A stretch of 64,000 nt of DNA from Certhia americana (lineage: Eukaryota; Chordata; Aves; Passeriformes; Certhiidae), in contig CM031857.1 in assembly GCA_018697195.1 (NCBI GenBank), forward strand, positions 95,582,966 through 95,646,965. Reading direction: 5' to 3'. Positions 26,049 to 37,700 of the stretch are shown piece by piece (position 1 is the stretch's first letter; each line of letters starts with the position of its first letter). A program made the translations under genes and the position numbers. A model generated the notes under the pieces. The model did no database searches. It was not told the DNA's origin and was given only the letters and a program-made list of their open reading frames with translations.

Positions 26049-26509
26049 TGAAGCAGAGCTTTCAAGAATGTGTATTAGATAGTAGCATAGTGTGTAGTTT
26101 ATCACAGGGTGAGAATTTTAGATTTCTGGGGTTTCTAGAACGGCAGGCAGGTGAAGGCAAGATGGAGGAAACCTTATGGTTTTTAGGCTTCTTCCTTCTT
26201 CCTCATCTGCTCCATCTTCTGCTGTGAGGGTGGTACTTTCTGGTTGGTTTAGAGTAGAGTCTTACTTCCTAACATGGATAATAGGTATTGGTAAGTTTTC
26301 ATAAATATTTTTTACATGGGTTTTAGTATAAAAAGTAAACACTGCCCTGAAGGCAGGGGATTGTGCCTGAAACTGATCTGCTGCACAGATTGCTGTGGGT
26401 CAGGAAAAGAATGTATAGATAAGAAAGAGTAAACAACAGAAAAAAAAGAAGAGACAGCTCAGGACTATTTCTTCAGTCTCTGGCTGGAGGAAAAAGACTT
26501 TTGCATTCA
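26049..26509 (+). mobile_element. Solo-LTR-like endogenous retrovirus remnant
   Basis: This segment has the make-up of a passerine ERV long terminal repeat in plus orientation. A U3-like part contains AAGGCAAGATGGAGGA and a T/C-rich CTTCTTCC run. A TATA box (TATAAAAA, 26327-26334) follows, and then an R-like start with a small hairpin (CTGCC/GGCAG) about ten bases further on. No gag, pol or env coding sequence is attached. The ends given (TG at 26049, CA at 26509) are the best TG...CA pair, flanked by TGGGA and TGGGT (4 of 5 bases alike). The boundaries are tentative, and the true element may begin up to 50 bases earlier. No AATAAA is seen after the TATA box. Confidence 0.55.
26327..26334 (+). 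promoter_or_regulatory. TATA box within LTR-like element
   Basis: TATAAAAA is placed where a retroviral U3/R promoter would lie, followed closely by a short GC hairpin. Activity is an inference from position only. Confidence 0.4.
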
Positions 26510-26599
26510 TGGGTCCCCAGAAATCTTGGAAAAACACATCAAAAACATTTTTTTTTAAACCTGAGAGGCCCCAACACAGCAAATTCCTGGAAAAATTGG

Positions 26600-26876
26600 G
26601 GGAGCTTGAGGTGGCTGGTCTGCAGCACTTGTTCCCTGAGGAGAGGCTGAGGGAGCTGGGCTGGTTCAGCCCAGAGACAAGACAGATTTGGGGACCCACA
26701 CAGCCTATGAGGAGACATCATTGAGGTTGCTCCAAGATGTTGTGAAATCTCTGTGCTTGGAAGGATTTCAAGCCCTGGAACAAGCCATGAGCAGCCTGGT
26801 CTGACCCCACAACTGGCCTTGCTTTGGGTAAGGGGTTGTTCTATAGATGTCCTGAGGTCCCTTCCTGTCTGAAATA
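26600..26876 (+). mobile_element. CR1 LINE, 3'-region fragment, plus strand
   Basis: Sense CR1 features are the CCTGAGGAGAGGCTGAGGGAGC block, CTGGTTCAGCCCAGAGA, then a shortened middle, AGCAGCCTGGTCTGACC and finally GAGGTCCCTTCC. Compared with other copies the region coding the TTTAAACTGAAAG segment is missing, so the copy carries an internal deletion. The terminal ATTCTATG repeat is not visible. Open frames across it are not genes. It lies about 90 bases downstream of the LTR-like element. Confidence 0.8.
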
Positions 26877-29800
26877 AGTTGCTACTCTGTGCTTCCACTT
26901 CTGATATAAATAGTACTTCAGAGATAACTGTGCGGAAAACTCCATCTTGAAGGAGTAAAAATAATACCAGAGTGACACAGAACTGGAAGTGCTATTAAAG
27001 ACATTCATTTCAGTCAGAAATGATGAAATAAGGAACTACACATCTGAAGAAGCAGAAATGTTGTATGGTAAATAGTGACTTTGTTGGAAACAGGAAAATC
27101 CAGGCAGTATTTTACTTTAACCAGTAAAACCGGATGTCAGGAGGGCAAGAGGCCTGTCCATTTCATTAAAGAACATGGCTAATGTCTTTTCCCTGAGAAT
27201 TTTCTGACATACTTCATAGCAGCAAACATCAAAAGATGTTAAAGAGTATTACAGCTCACCATAGCTGCAGACTGTGCACAGCTTGTGAACAAGCCAGGTT
27301 ACCTGACTCTAGCTGGATGGTGGTGACAACACCGTCTCTGGGAAATCAATCCTTCTTCTGTTGTCTTGGGCTCAACATTTTTAAAGGTTTAGGGAAAGAG
27401 GGGGAAAATTATGGAGCTGGAGCATATTCCTTTTGTAGGGAACATGCTGCAAAATCTTGATAAATGAGAGATTTTTGTCAAAGATATGAGAATTCATGAT
27501 GCGTTGTATTTCCCTTCTGCATAAATACGACTTCTGTTTGGTTATACTGAGTGGAGTGTGTAGAGCTGAAAGTAAAGACTATTGCTTAAGGATTAACTTG
27601 CTTGAAACCAGGCTATATTGATGCAAACTCAAGAGGAAAAGAAGTATTTGTATGTTACATAGCCCTTTTTCAGGCAACATGGATGAAGTCTGGATAAGTA
27701 TTCCTAGACAAAACCATTGAAAACATTACTTCACATTGATGCAAAAAGAATCTTTTCCTTATTTTTCCAATTCCTTGTATCTTTTTGTTTTTGTCATGAT
27801 TTTTCTTCCATAAGATACTTTCTAACTATTCCACTGTGGTTATTTCAGATGCTATAAATCAATGCACAGCAAACAAGAAGCCACTGCTTGTATAATGTAT
27901 CTGCTGGTGTGTACAAATCTTTATATATTTTCACTACAATTATTAATATGTATTTAATCAATAGAATTTTAGTGCAAAATTATTTTCATGTATCATTACT
28001 ACATGCATTTTTAATTGCACTTTTATGCAGTGGATATCTGAACTACTTTAGAATGGAGGTTTGAATCACTCTCTTTATTTTATGTATGAGAAAATAAAAG
28101 GGGTGTCTACAAGGAAAAATATATTTCACTAGCTTAGAATTAAACAATGAAGAAACTCTCAAGCTTAATATTGAAATTCAGTTTCCCACTTTTTAGCAGT
28201 ATTCCCTAGGTTCCTGAATGTGTTAAATATCTCCCTGACTGGTCTGCAAGGTCCCAAGTCACCTGGTTGTGTGCTGGAGAACCTACTGTAGCCATACAAC
28301 GCAAAGATAGGTTTCCTATCCAGAACTCACTGCCACCCAAGGTCTTGGTATCAAGCTGTGGAAGAAAGCTCACTAGCTGGAGCCTCTAGCACTGGCACAG
28401 GTGATCATTAGTAGGGGTTGGACACCAATTAAAAGGATTATTTCCTTTGGTAGTACTCTGATACTACTAAAAAGTAATTATGAGAAAGTTGAAAGTTACT
28501 CTGACAGATGCACTTTAGCGAGCATCCCTCCACTCACTTTCAAATAAACATCACCTTGTGCTCTGGTGATGTGGAGTGCAGGAGGCAGGCATTACTGAGA
28601 AGTTGAGCCATTACTTGGGTCACAGCTATATATTTTTTCTTCCTTAAAGACATCTTCAGTTTCTGCTACTTCTACATTATCACCACTTCTTACCATTCTG
28701 CATTACCATGGTCTTTCCTGTCTTCATTTGCAAGTGCTTGTGAGACCACCCTGAAAGAGACCACCATTATTTAAAAATAATGACACTTTTATTAATCTGG
28801 TTTACAGGGTGTGCTAACAAGCTGCCTGATTTAGGCCGAGACTTGCAAGTGTTGAATGGATGCAAGAGAAGGCAGAAGGAAAGAGAAACTTAAGTAACTG
28901 GTTTTACCTCCTTCCTAGGAAAGCCTGGAGAAAAGATGTCAGAAAGTTATCCATGGCAGCACTGAACTCAGAGCTCTGAATGACTAAACCTCTTCTCAGA
29001 ATACTTACGCTATCATATATGTCTTGTAAGACATCTCAAACAGATTAGTATTTCCTAGAGGCAGCACTCCCTTGGGCAGATTTGTCAGTCTATTTAGCAA
29101 CATTTAACACTGCATTTATGGTTTTTCTTCTTGACAAAAATTACCCCACAAAAATTAATTAACAAAAGTTTAATCAATAATTTCACTATTGCTATTAAGG
29201 GAATAGTATATGTAGTCTACAAGGGATTAGAAGATGTAGCCTGCAGCTCCTCTTCAGGAATGTAACAAGACACAGAAGCTCTGTTCTATCACAGCTGCCT
29301 TTTGTGTCAACTTAATATGGCCTCATTATTTCCTTGTATTCCTTTTTTCTCCATACCTGAGTGTTTCTCAAGCAGTTATCACTCTTTTAGTTCTTGATGT
29401 TCATCTAGTCAGTATAGTGCTTGACCCTTCATTATCTACAGGCATATCTTCTATCCCTTGGCCTTGCAGACCCCCTCAGCACAGAAAAAAGCCAGTGAGT
29501 TCCTATTATTGTACCTTCCTATTTCCTATTGTACCTTCCTATATGAACAAATAAAAGAATAACTGATATTTAGCTGTGCTTTCATCTTCATCAAGAACAA
29601 GCTAACCTAGTTCATCATCAGTGATAAGGAATCTATAATGGTTGTGTGCTAAAATATTTTTATCAGTTCAGGGAATCTTCCTGTAAAGAAGCACAAACAC
29701 AAGTCTTGCTTAGAAAAAGGAACCACTATTTAACAAATAAGGTTGTCTTTCCTCTTTTACTAAGTGGCACCAAAAATGTATGTTTCTAATTGCATTTAAC

Positions 29801-31180
29801 TACTAATAGTGTAGCAGAAATTATCACTGGTGGATATGCAGGATAATGTCAAAAAGTCATCCCTGCAGTTATTTATCAAACAAAATTTTATAAATAAGGG
29901 GAAAAAAAGGTTAAAAATAATTTTTAAAATTAGCTATTAATATCTGCAAAGATTTCATTGCCATAGAAGCAAGGTAGTTGTCAGTATCTATTTTAGTTCA
30001 GCGTTCTAATAGAACTTTTATATGATATATAAAACGATTTAAAAAAAGGGATAGATCCAAATACCACAGTGCATTACCACTCTGCATGCTAATGCAGGGT
30101 GATAAAAGAGTCAGAAACTGAGAAGGTCTTTAGGATGGAAAGGTCTATAGCCATGTCTGTGCCCTTAGCACACTATTTGTACATGGTATAATTGACTGAA
30201 ACTTTCACATTTGCAAAACCCCATTACCTTAATAAAAAAAAAAATCCATAGCAGAGGACATAGAAGTGCTTTCTGTAACATTATTCACAGATATTAATTT
30301 ATCATAGGAAGGCATTTCACATTTCTTGCCTAAGTTTTCTGGTTCATCTGTGTTGAGTGAGTGGTTTGATGGCAAGTGATTATGATGGGGTTTTTTTGTG
30401 TTACTTCTTCCAGGGAGTGTTGGTCTAAGATATCAAAAGATAAATGAAGGTAAAGTGGAGATATAGCTGAAAAAAAATTGTGGGAAACTCATATTTTAGT
30501 GTTTTAATTTACTCTAGGAAATACACTCTGAATAAAATATGACTTGACCTCCTTTTACAGCTATAACTTCAGACATACTCTGATTTTACAACAAAGAGAA
30601 GTGATGTCACTTGGATTAATGGCAACTCTAATAGTCCAGGCTAAACATAGGTCTTCATTCATCAGATGAATGGAGTCATATTAACAACTAGTAAAAATAG
30701 ATGCATGCCTCTGATTTTTCTTTCTTGCTGTTATACTAAAGATTTGTATTTCTGTACAATCAGAACTAATTTGGACATTTACTCTTGTTCCCACAAGACA
30801 AAATTGTTAGCAATAAATTTAAATCCATTTAAGCATTAATTTGCCCACAGCATTTGCAGCTTCATAGAGTTTTTCAGAAGTATTTAAGAAAAAAATATTT
30901 TTTTAAAAATTAACATGTTGATTGTTATCAGGAACCAAAAACTGGCAAATACCTAAAAATAAAATTCAGAAGCTTATTTCAGTCTGCTCTTTGACATTTA
31001 GCACAAGATGATTAATTGTCAGATTGTTTCTATGAGGTAGATGACAGATATCTTACTATTACTGTAGCCTGAAGAAACTAAAAGCAGATGTGGATAGCAA
31101 CACTGTTAAATTATAAGTGATATTATCCATAGTTGATCTCAGAATGTAAGCAGAATAAATAAATGTTATAAATTATATGT
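26877..31180. other. AT-rich unique DNA, no gene seen
   Basis: No gene, RNA gene or known repeat is recognised. A near-perfect palindrome with 8-bp arms lies at 28775-28792. A short direct repeat of TATTGTACCTTCCTAT-like sequence occurs around 29506-29541. The rest is AT-rich spacer with no open frame above about 75 codons. Confidence 0.55.
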
Positions 31181-31183
31181 CTG

Positions 31184-31242
<59 letters not shown>
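31181..31242. repeat. (CTAT)n tetranucleotide microsatellite
   Basis: About fourteen uninterrupted CTAT units follow one CTGT unit, and the array runs into a short AT tract. The length and purity make it a likely polymorphic short tandem repeat. Confidence 0.97.
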
Positions 31243-31243
<1 letters not shown>

Positions 31244-31784
31244 CATATATATATATTCCTTAAATATTATTACCTAGCATTATGACCATGGATTAATTTG
31301 ACAGATTTGTGTTGAATGACCTATTATACACAACATTCAACACACATGAGAATATTTATTTCCAGGGAAACTGAAGGGATCTGTTACCAGAAAATGCAGC
31401 GGTATAATTTTTACAATACACAATTCAAACTTCTGCTTCTGTTGGTGGTGTTGTTGGTGCCTCCTGCTAGCATAAATGAGAGACCTCACTGCCAAGAAAA
31501 GGAAGCACATCTTTCTCAGATGCTTTCCTGATCTTTCCCTCTAACTGTGCCAATCAACAAATCCTGTTTTGCGTAATGCTGGGTACTAATGATTTATATA
31601 GTTAGCAGACCTCTGAGTTTCAGTGTACATCCCTGGTACTATTTATAATGAGTTCTCTTCCCAGACTGGAGATGCTCCTGGAACTACCATAATTTTCAGT
31701 GCAAACTTCTATTTGCTTCCCATCAGACATTCCAGAAATCTGATCATACTGAGAAACTGCTGTACTTGCCATACCTAATTTTGC
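31243..31784. other. Unique DNA, no gene seen
   Basis: The 71-codon open frame at 31316-31531 has a leucine-rich hydrophobic stretch (LLLLLVVLLVPP) from a low-complexity GTTGGTG run. No homologue is recognised, so no gene is called. Confidence 0.5.
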
Positions 31785-31849
31785 TCTCTTTTTTTTTTTT
31801 TTTTTTTTCTTCCGGTTTGGTTTTGTTTTGTTTTGTTTTTTTATTCTAG
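31785..31849 (+). repeat. Poly(T) and (GTTTT)n pyrimidine-rich tract
   Basis: Twenty T residues (31789-31808) are followed by a short CTTCC break and several GTTTT units, then TTATTCTAG. The tract ends at an AG directly abutting GTATG, an arrangement discussed as a possible recursive splice site. Confidence 0.9.
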
Positions 31850-34199
31850 GTATGCATACATCACATTACTGCCAAAGAGAAGGTAAAAAGTAAAGCTTCC
31901 CCTAACTGAAGTCACAGTGGAGTTTGTGCATCTTCATGGCTCAGTCCACAGCATGTCACCTTTTTACTCAAGGCACTCTTGAGGATCTCAGGATGCCCTT
32001 CAAAAGTATCAGATGGGAAGTGACTTGTGTTCTGGGAGTTTTAAATATAATTGTTCTTCCCTGGCACTCTATCAGACCTAAACACATGAGTTCCTTTAAA
32101 AAAACTGCTGGGAGGTACTCACCTCGTATACTTGCAACATCTGTTGGGCACTGTTGACTTCTCTTCTTGTTGAAAATCCTAGAGTCCTGCAGGTAGTGAA
32201 ACATATCCAATGAACAAGGAAAACCGCTAGGCACTGACTGTTTTTCCCACATCTTACCCTTAGGAAGTCTTTCCAAGACAGAGAAGACCATGAATGTAGA
32301 CATTTTTAGTGCATTATGGTATCACAGCAGAGATCTGAGCTACTGCTGATTAAACCTGGCAGAGAGTCAGAAACAGCACAGGCCCCTGGTGCAGTGCTGA
32401 GCTCAGTATGACAAACCCAGCTGACAGGCTGATGCAGCTAAGCTGCTGCCAGCATCTTTGCATGGTTCCATCCTGGCCTACACAGACCTATCTGTTGGAG
32501 CTGGCACATTCCTGCACTGTTCTTCCTTCCTCCCTTCATTCTTCTGTCACTTTACCGTTATAATGCTGTGGTAAGAACGTTCTACAGCTATAGGGAATTA
32601 CAGAATTTATTAAGTAGGTAGACAGGGGGATCAGTTCCTTAGCTGTTGTTTGGCATTGCTATGGATAGTTGACTTCATGGACCCATGAAAGGGATTGCAC
32701 CATATGAAACAGTTGTCTAAACAAATCTGATCATTGTTTGAGCTGCTTCAGCTGCATCAAATAGGAATATCAATCTCAATCATGTGCATCTAGAAGTGAC
32801 AAGGATTAATATGCACTAGTTTCTCAAGTATCTGTCTTCTTGGGGTTTACCAGGTCTTACTGATTTAAGTACTGCTGAGATTACACTATTATGCATTCAG
32901 GAGTATAAAGCTTTGCAGAAATGTGTAGCAACACTGACATTCTCTATACAGATACAGCAATGGCAGCAGTCAACTTCTATAAAGTTTCTCAGCTAATTTG
33001 ATTTTCAGCATATACTTTTAGCAAAGCTGAAGGCCAGGAAAGTATCCAGATACAGCTTTATTGCTTTTTGCCTGAGCCATTACACAGACAGTAATTTTCA
33101 CCCAATAAAATAAAACAGTCCTTGAAACTGTTCTCTGCAATCTCTCAGGCAGGATCTTCAGGTGATATTTACACCATGAGAAGATAGAAGAATGGGTAAA
33201 ACGTTAGTTTTTTCTTGACTTACATAATGTGTAATTTAAAATTTTCCCGATTATCACAGGATGGTGGCACTAAGCCAAAGATTTCTCTTCTAGATAGCAA
33301 GACTTCTGCAGCTCTAAGGAACTAAGACATCAGCACAGCAGGCATGTTATTGGATGTCTCAGTGCCAGCTCTGCACTGTAATGGTGTGTGTGACACCTGG
33401 AGAAGACAGCGGATCACTGCATGTACCTGGAGGCACAGAGCTCAATGCACCAACATATGCTCAAGAAATTTCAAATATTTTCTCCTGAGGTACAATTTGT
33501 GGAAATACTGTACCTTCCCTACAGTCACTGACAGCATTTTCCTAGACACCACAAAATGGCTGCTGCATCTGGGTACATCATGCGTGCTGCAGAAAGCACT
33601 GAGTCTTGTGATTTCAGATCTTTCAGTGTTTACATAACTGCAAGGACTGATCATAAGTCCTACCTCTAATTCATTTGCCCTATCCTTTTAAAATTTCTAT
33701 CATTTAATATAGATATCTTATAAAATAAAGCTTATCCTTCATTTCTTTCCTTTGGAAGTCTCTTCACCCCTGTTTTTGCTAACACCAATACAATCAGACT
33801 TTTTACTAATAATAAAAGAGTATTTATGTAATGGTCAAATGAATCTGTTCACATTACACACCTGCTTTCTCCTTCTTTTCAGCCAGGAAGTGATTGCTTT
33901 TTCTTCTTCCAGTTCACCAACAAAGTGAAATTTTAAAAGATAACCCCACACAGATAAAAAAAAAGCTCTTTTGGCAGCATATTTCATTGCCCAGTCACAA
34001 AATAAAGAAAAAAGTAGATGCCTAAATAAGAGCTTGTGGTTAACTTCTGCAGGGATAAAATATGGCTTTCAGAGACCCTTTGTGGATCTCAGGGATCAGG
34101 ATGTTCCCTGATCATCTCAGGGATACTCTATAAAAATTTAAATTTGAGATTCTTAGATTGCAATGACATCCCAAGGTGTTATCTCAGAATACATAAGGA
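31850..34199. other. Unique DNA, no gene seen
   Basis: No gene is supported. The overlapping opposite-strand frames at 31924-32157 and 31968-32303, and again at 33344-33637 and 33442-33654, show no recognisable domain and appear fortuitous. The part at 32340-32540 is moderately GC-rich. A small inverted repeat (GATCAGG/CCTGATC) sits at 34094-34113 within a local duplication of ATCTCAGGGAT. Confidence 0.5.
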
Positions 34200-34765
34200 C
34201 ATGTTGCCCCTCTAAGATGCTCTGGTGAGATCCCATCTGGAGCATTGCATTCAGCTTTGGGTCCTCAACACAGGAAAAGCACAGACCTCTTTGAATGGGT
34301 CCTCAAAAATGATCAGAGGGATGGAGCAGCTCTCCTGTGAAGAATGTGAAGAAAGGCTGAGACTTAGGGTTGTTCAGCCTGGGGAAGAGATGTGGGACAT
34401 ACAATTGCAGCATTTCAGTACTTACAGGGGACTTATAAAAAAAATAGAAACAAACATCTAATAAGGGTCTGATAAGACAAAGAGTAATGACTTTAAACTG
34501 AAAGAGGTTAGATTTCTACTAAATATAAGGGAGAAATATTTTACTGCAAGGGTGATGAAACACTGGCTCAGGTTTCATCTTGCCCACTGCCCACAGAGAA
34601 AGTGGGTATTCCATTCCTAGGATCATTCAAAGTCAGGCTGGACAGGGCTCTGAGTAACCTGATCAAGTTGAAGATGACCCTATTCATTGTGGGATTGGGG
34701 TTGAACTAGACAACATTTAAATGCTCCTCCCAGTCCAAACCGTACCATGGCTCTATGATTGTATG
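34200..34765 (+). mobile_element. CR1 LINE, 3' end, plus strand
   Basis: A sense CR1 copy covering the last part of ORF2 and the 3' region. The blocks are GGTGAGATCCCATCTGGAGC, TTCAGCTTTGGGTCCTCAAC, ATGATCAGAGGGATGGAGCA, GAAAGGCTGAGA, TTGTTCAGCCTGGGGAAGAG, TTTAAACTGAAAGAGG, AACCTGATCAAGTTGAAG and a terminal CTCTATGATTGTATG. The frame is broken by many substitutions and a short A insertion near 34440. The 78-codon open frame at 34225-34461 is a residual piece of the CR1 sequence and not a functional gene. Confidence 0.92.
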
Positions 34766-37700
34766 CTGTAATGAAAAGGAACTGCTCTTCTCCTTTTACA
34801 GAAGAGGATGACCAATATATGTATAGATATGCTAAAGATAAAGCTAAATATATGCTTGAAAATGTACACATAAAAATCAGTGAAATAAGTTTTCACATGT
34901 TCAGGATATCTATACCAGGATAAAAATATCATTGTTTCTCAATCAATTGGAAATTTCAAGGCTCCTAACGTCCTCCCCTTCTGATATCTTTCAAAGAGAT
35001 GTACTGGGAATCTGAGCTCATTAATGGCCTGCCAAATGGAGGAATCAGGCAGCAGCTTTAAAAATTCCCAAAATATATCAAGAATTTTGGCATCATAGCC
35101 CTGTAGAAGATTTCAATATTGATCAAATTACAAAAATCCATGAAAGAGTCTTAAAAATATTGACACAAGGCCAGACATCAAGGGAAGAATTAATCTGACA
35201 AATTTAGATATCCACAGGGTAGGCATTTTTCTGCAGGTGTGGGTAGATGTCTAGATTCAGTTTGTGATCAACAGGAGCACCTGACCAGATGGATCATAGT
35301 AATCAGAGATTTCTATAGTGTGATTTAGATGTTTAAAGCAAACATCATGGACTAAAATAAGATGAAAGTTCTTATTTGAAAAAGCTCTGGTATGAAGGAA
35401 AATTAAAAGGCTTAAGATTCTTAATCAGTGATTGATAGAATACAAGATACATATGAGGTGCTCCAACAGAGAGAAACGAGAATTCTGGAGTGCACTAAGG
35501 GGGAATTTCTTGGAAGAACAATTCAATTACTTTGAATAGCACTATGGAATTCAAAATCTGGATACTATGGTCTCTTCTGTTTTTGAGCTATTTTTGGAAA
35601 AGGATTGAAAAAATATTTATTGAAAAATAGGATTGAACTCAGAAAAAAAATGCATCAGTATTTTATGGTTTGCTCTGTTAAGGCAGAATCCTGTAACTTA
35701 CTTGATATTGAATCTTAAGGTGAAGTCCTATGCAAAATGAGAGTTCACTGGAGGTTTATAACCTTCAGAAGATTCTCTGTGTTTACATCAGATATAAAAG
35801 TTTTTATTTGCATACATCCCAATTAGGGAATAAGTACTTTATCATTTGGCTACTATTGCTTTTTGTCTACATTGTCTGCTATCAATCTCCAACCATAGTT
35901 AATATGTGTGATTTTATTAGCATTGAGCCTATAGCTACTAACAGATAAAGAAAAAGGTCTTGTAAAAAGCTTGTGAGGTCTTTCCTGTCAATGTATCTGC
36001 CTATAACAAAAAAAATATGTTTAATATTAATGTTAAATGACTTCAAATTACTTTGGTAGACCAAATAATGCAATCAAATTAAGCCAAATAATGCAATCAA
36101 ACAAATAAATAATGTGAAGTTAGTGCTTTATGTAAATAAAGAAATCACAACTTTAGGTCATTTAACAAGATTAAATTGAGGGATGTTGAATGTTTTGAAT
36201 ATATATGTATGAGATTATATTAAACATGAATCAAATACTTTCCTGTTATCTTTTGCTGTCAAGCAGCTAAATAAATATTTTTGGGGGGGCAGGTGTTCTC
36301 TTTTTTTCCTCACTGTCAGCAGACCTAAGACATAGTCTTTAGTGTCAAACAGCAATTTTTTTTCCTTTCTCATTGGCCTTGTGTTTCTGAGTCTTTTTGA
36401 TGGTTTTATTAAACAGGAGGCCATTAACCCTTTGACCATGCAGTTACAATCAGCAATGTAATATATATAAATTCACCTGGATAATTTTGTCCTGCAAGCT
36501 ATACCTTCCATGCCAGCTCTGGAAACATTTTTAGATTTTCAAAATCTGCCGTTCTGCCCTGCATCTTTTCTTCCTCTTTGTCAGCCTGTATGTGGAAAGA
36601 ACTGGAACCTACCAGTTATTTTTTTTTTTTTTTTAATTTGCTATTTTAAAAAGATTTAGGCTGGATCTTTAAAGCAACAGGATTCATGTGTTTTTGTTGA
36701 GCTCCACTTTCACAGCTTTCACATCGTTCTTTTTTCAAAATTTAGACAAAAAAAATTTCAAAATTTTTAAAATTTAGAAAATTAACAGACTAAAATCATA
36801 ATGAAAAAGTCACTCTGGATTTTTTTTCCATAAAAACCCACAGGTTTTCTGTTAATAAAAGTGTACACATTTGTTAGTAATGACTGAATGCATCAGTTTA
36901 TCCTCTTTGTAAAGTGAATACTTTACAAAATCCTTGTTAAATCTAGGAATGGAGAAAGACACTGAAGTTAATTGCATGGAAATATAACTACCTGAGAATT
37001 GGAGAGATGTTATAATACTTTCATTCCAGCAAATGAAATATCACCCTTCAGAAACTACAGCACTCCATGCTGTTAGATTAAGAATTCTGTAGTTTTAATT
37101 TATTAGCATTTAGGAAAACTACTAATCAGAATATGATGGATTGTAACGTAAGTTTATATGGTGACGTTAATGCATGACTTGAATACTTTTGGTAGTAATC
37201 CCTCTTTTTTATTATAAGTGGATTTCATGAATCCACTTGAATAAATGTTTCAGTTTTCAAAAAATAGTCCAAATGGCTGATCCTTTTCTGTTCTACCTGT
37301 ATTAATACTTTTATTATATTTTATCATTATGATGATTGGTATTTATCCTGTAGTACAGTATTGTACCTTGGCACCCAATATAACCTGTCATCCATTGTAC
37401 AGTGTTTTACATTGCTCTGAAGAGCTTACAAGTGAAGGCAAGAGACAAAGAGCCACAGTCACCACAAAGGGGTCAGGCAGTGGAAGGCAATTGCAATAAG
37501 ATGTTGTTCTATATGAAAAAGCAGTGAAGACATCTGTGTCTGAACTGGTCAACAGAGATCATTTTATAGTAAAAAAAAGAGAAAAAGGATAGTTAGAACA
37601 TGATTCCTACTAAGGCACACATCAAAATCAGATCAAATTAATTACCAAGTTGTGTGGTTTTCGTTGCTTCTAAAGAAAATTTTGGGTAATTAGACCAGAT

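Noticed and set aside
31181..31242. CRISPR-like repeat array
   Set aside because: It is a simple tetranucleotide microsatellite without spacers, and the window is eukaryotic.
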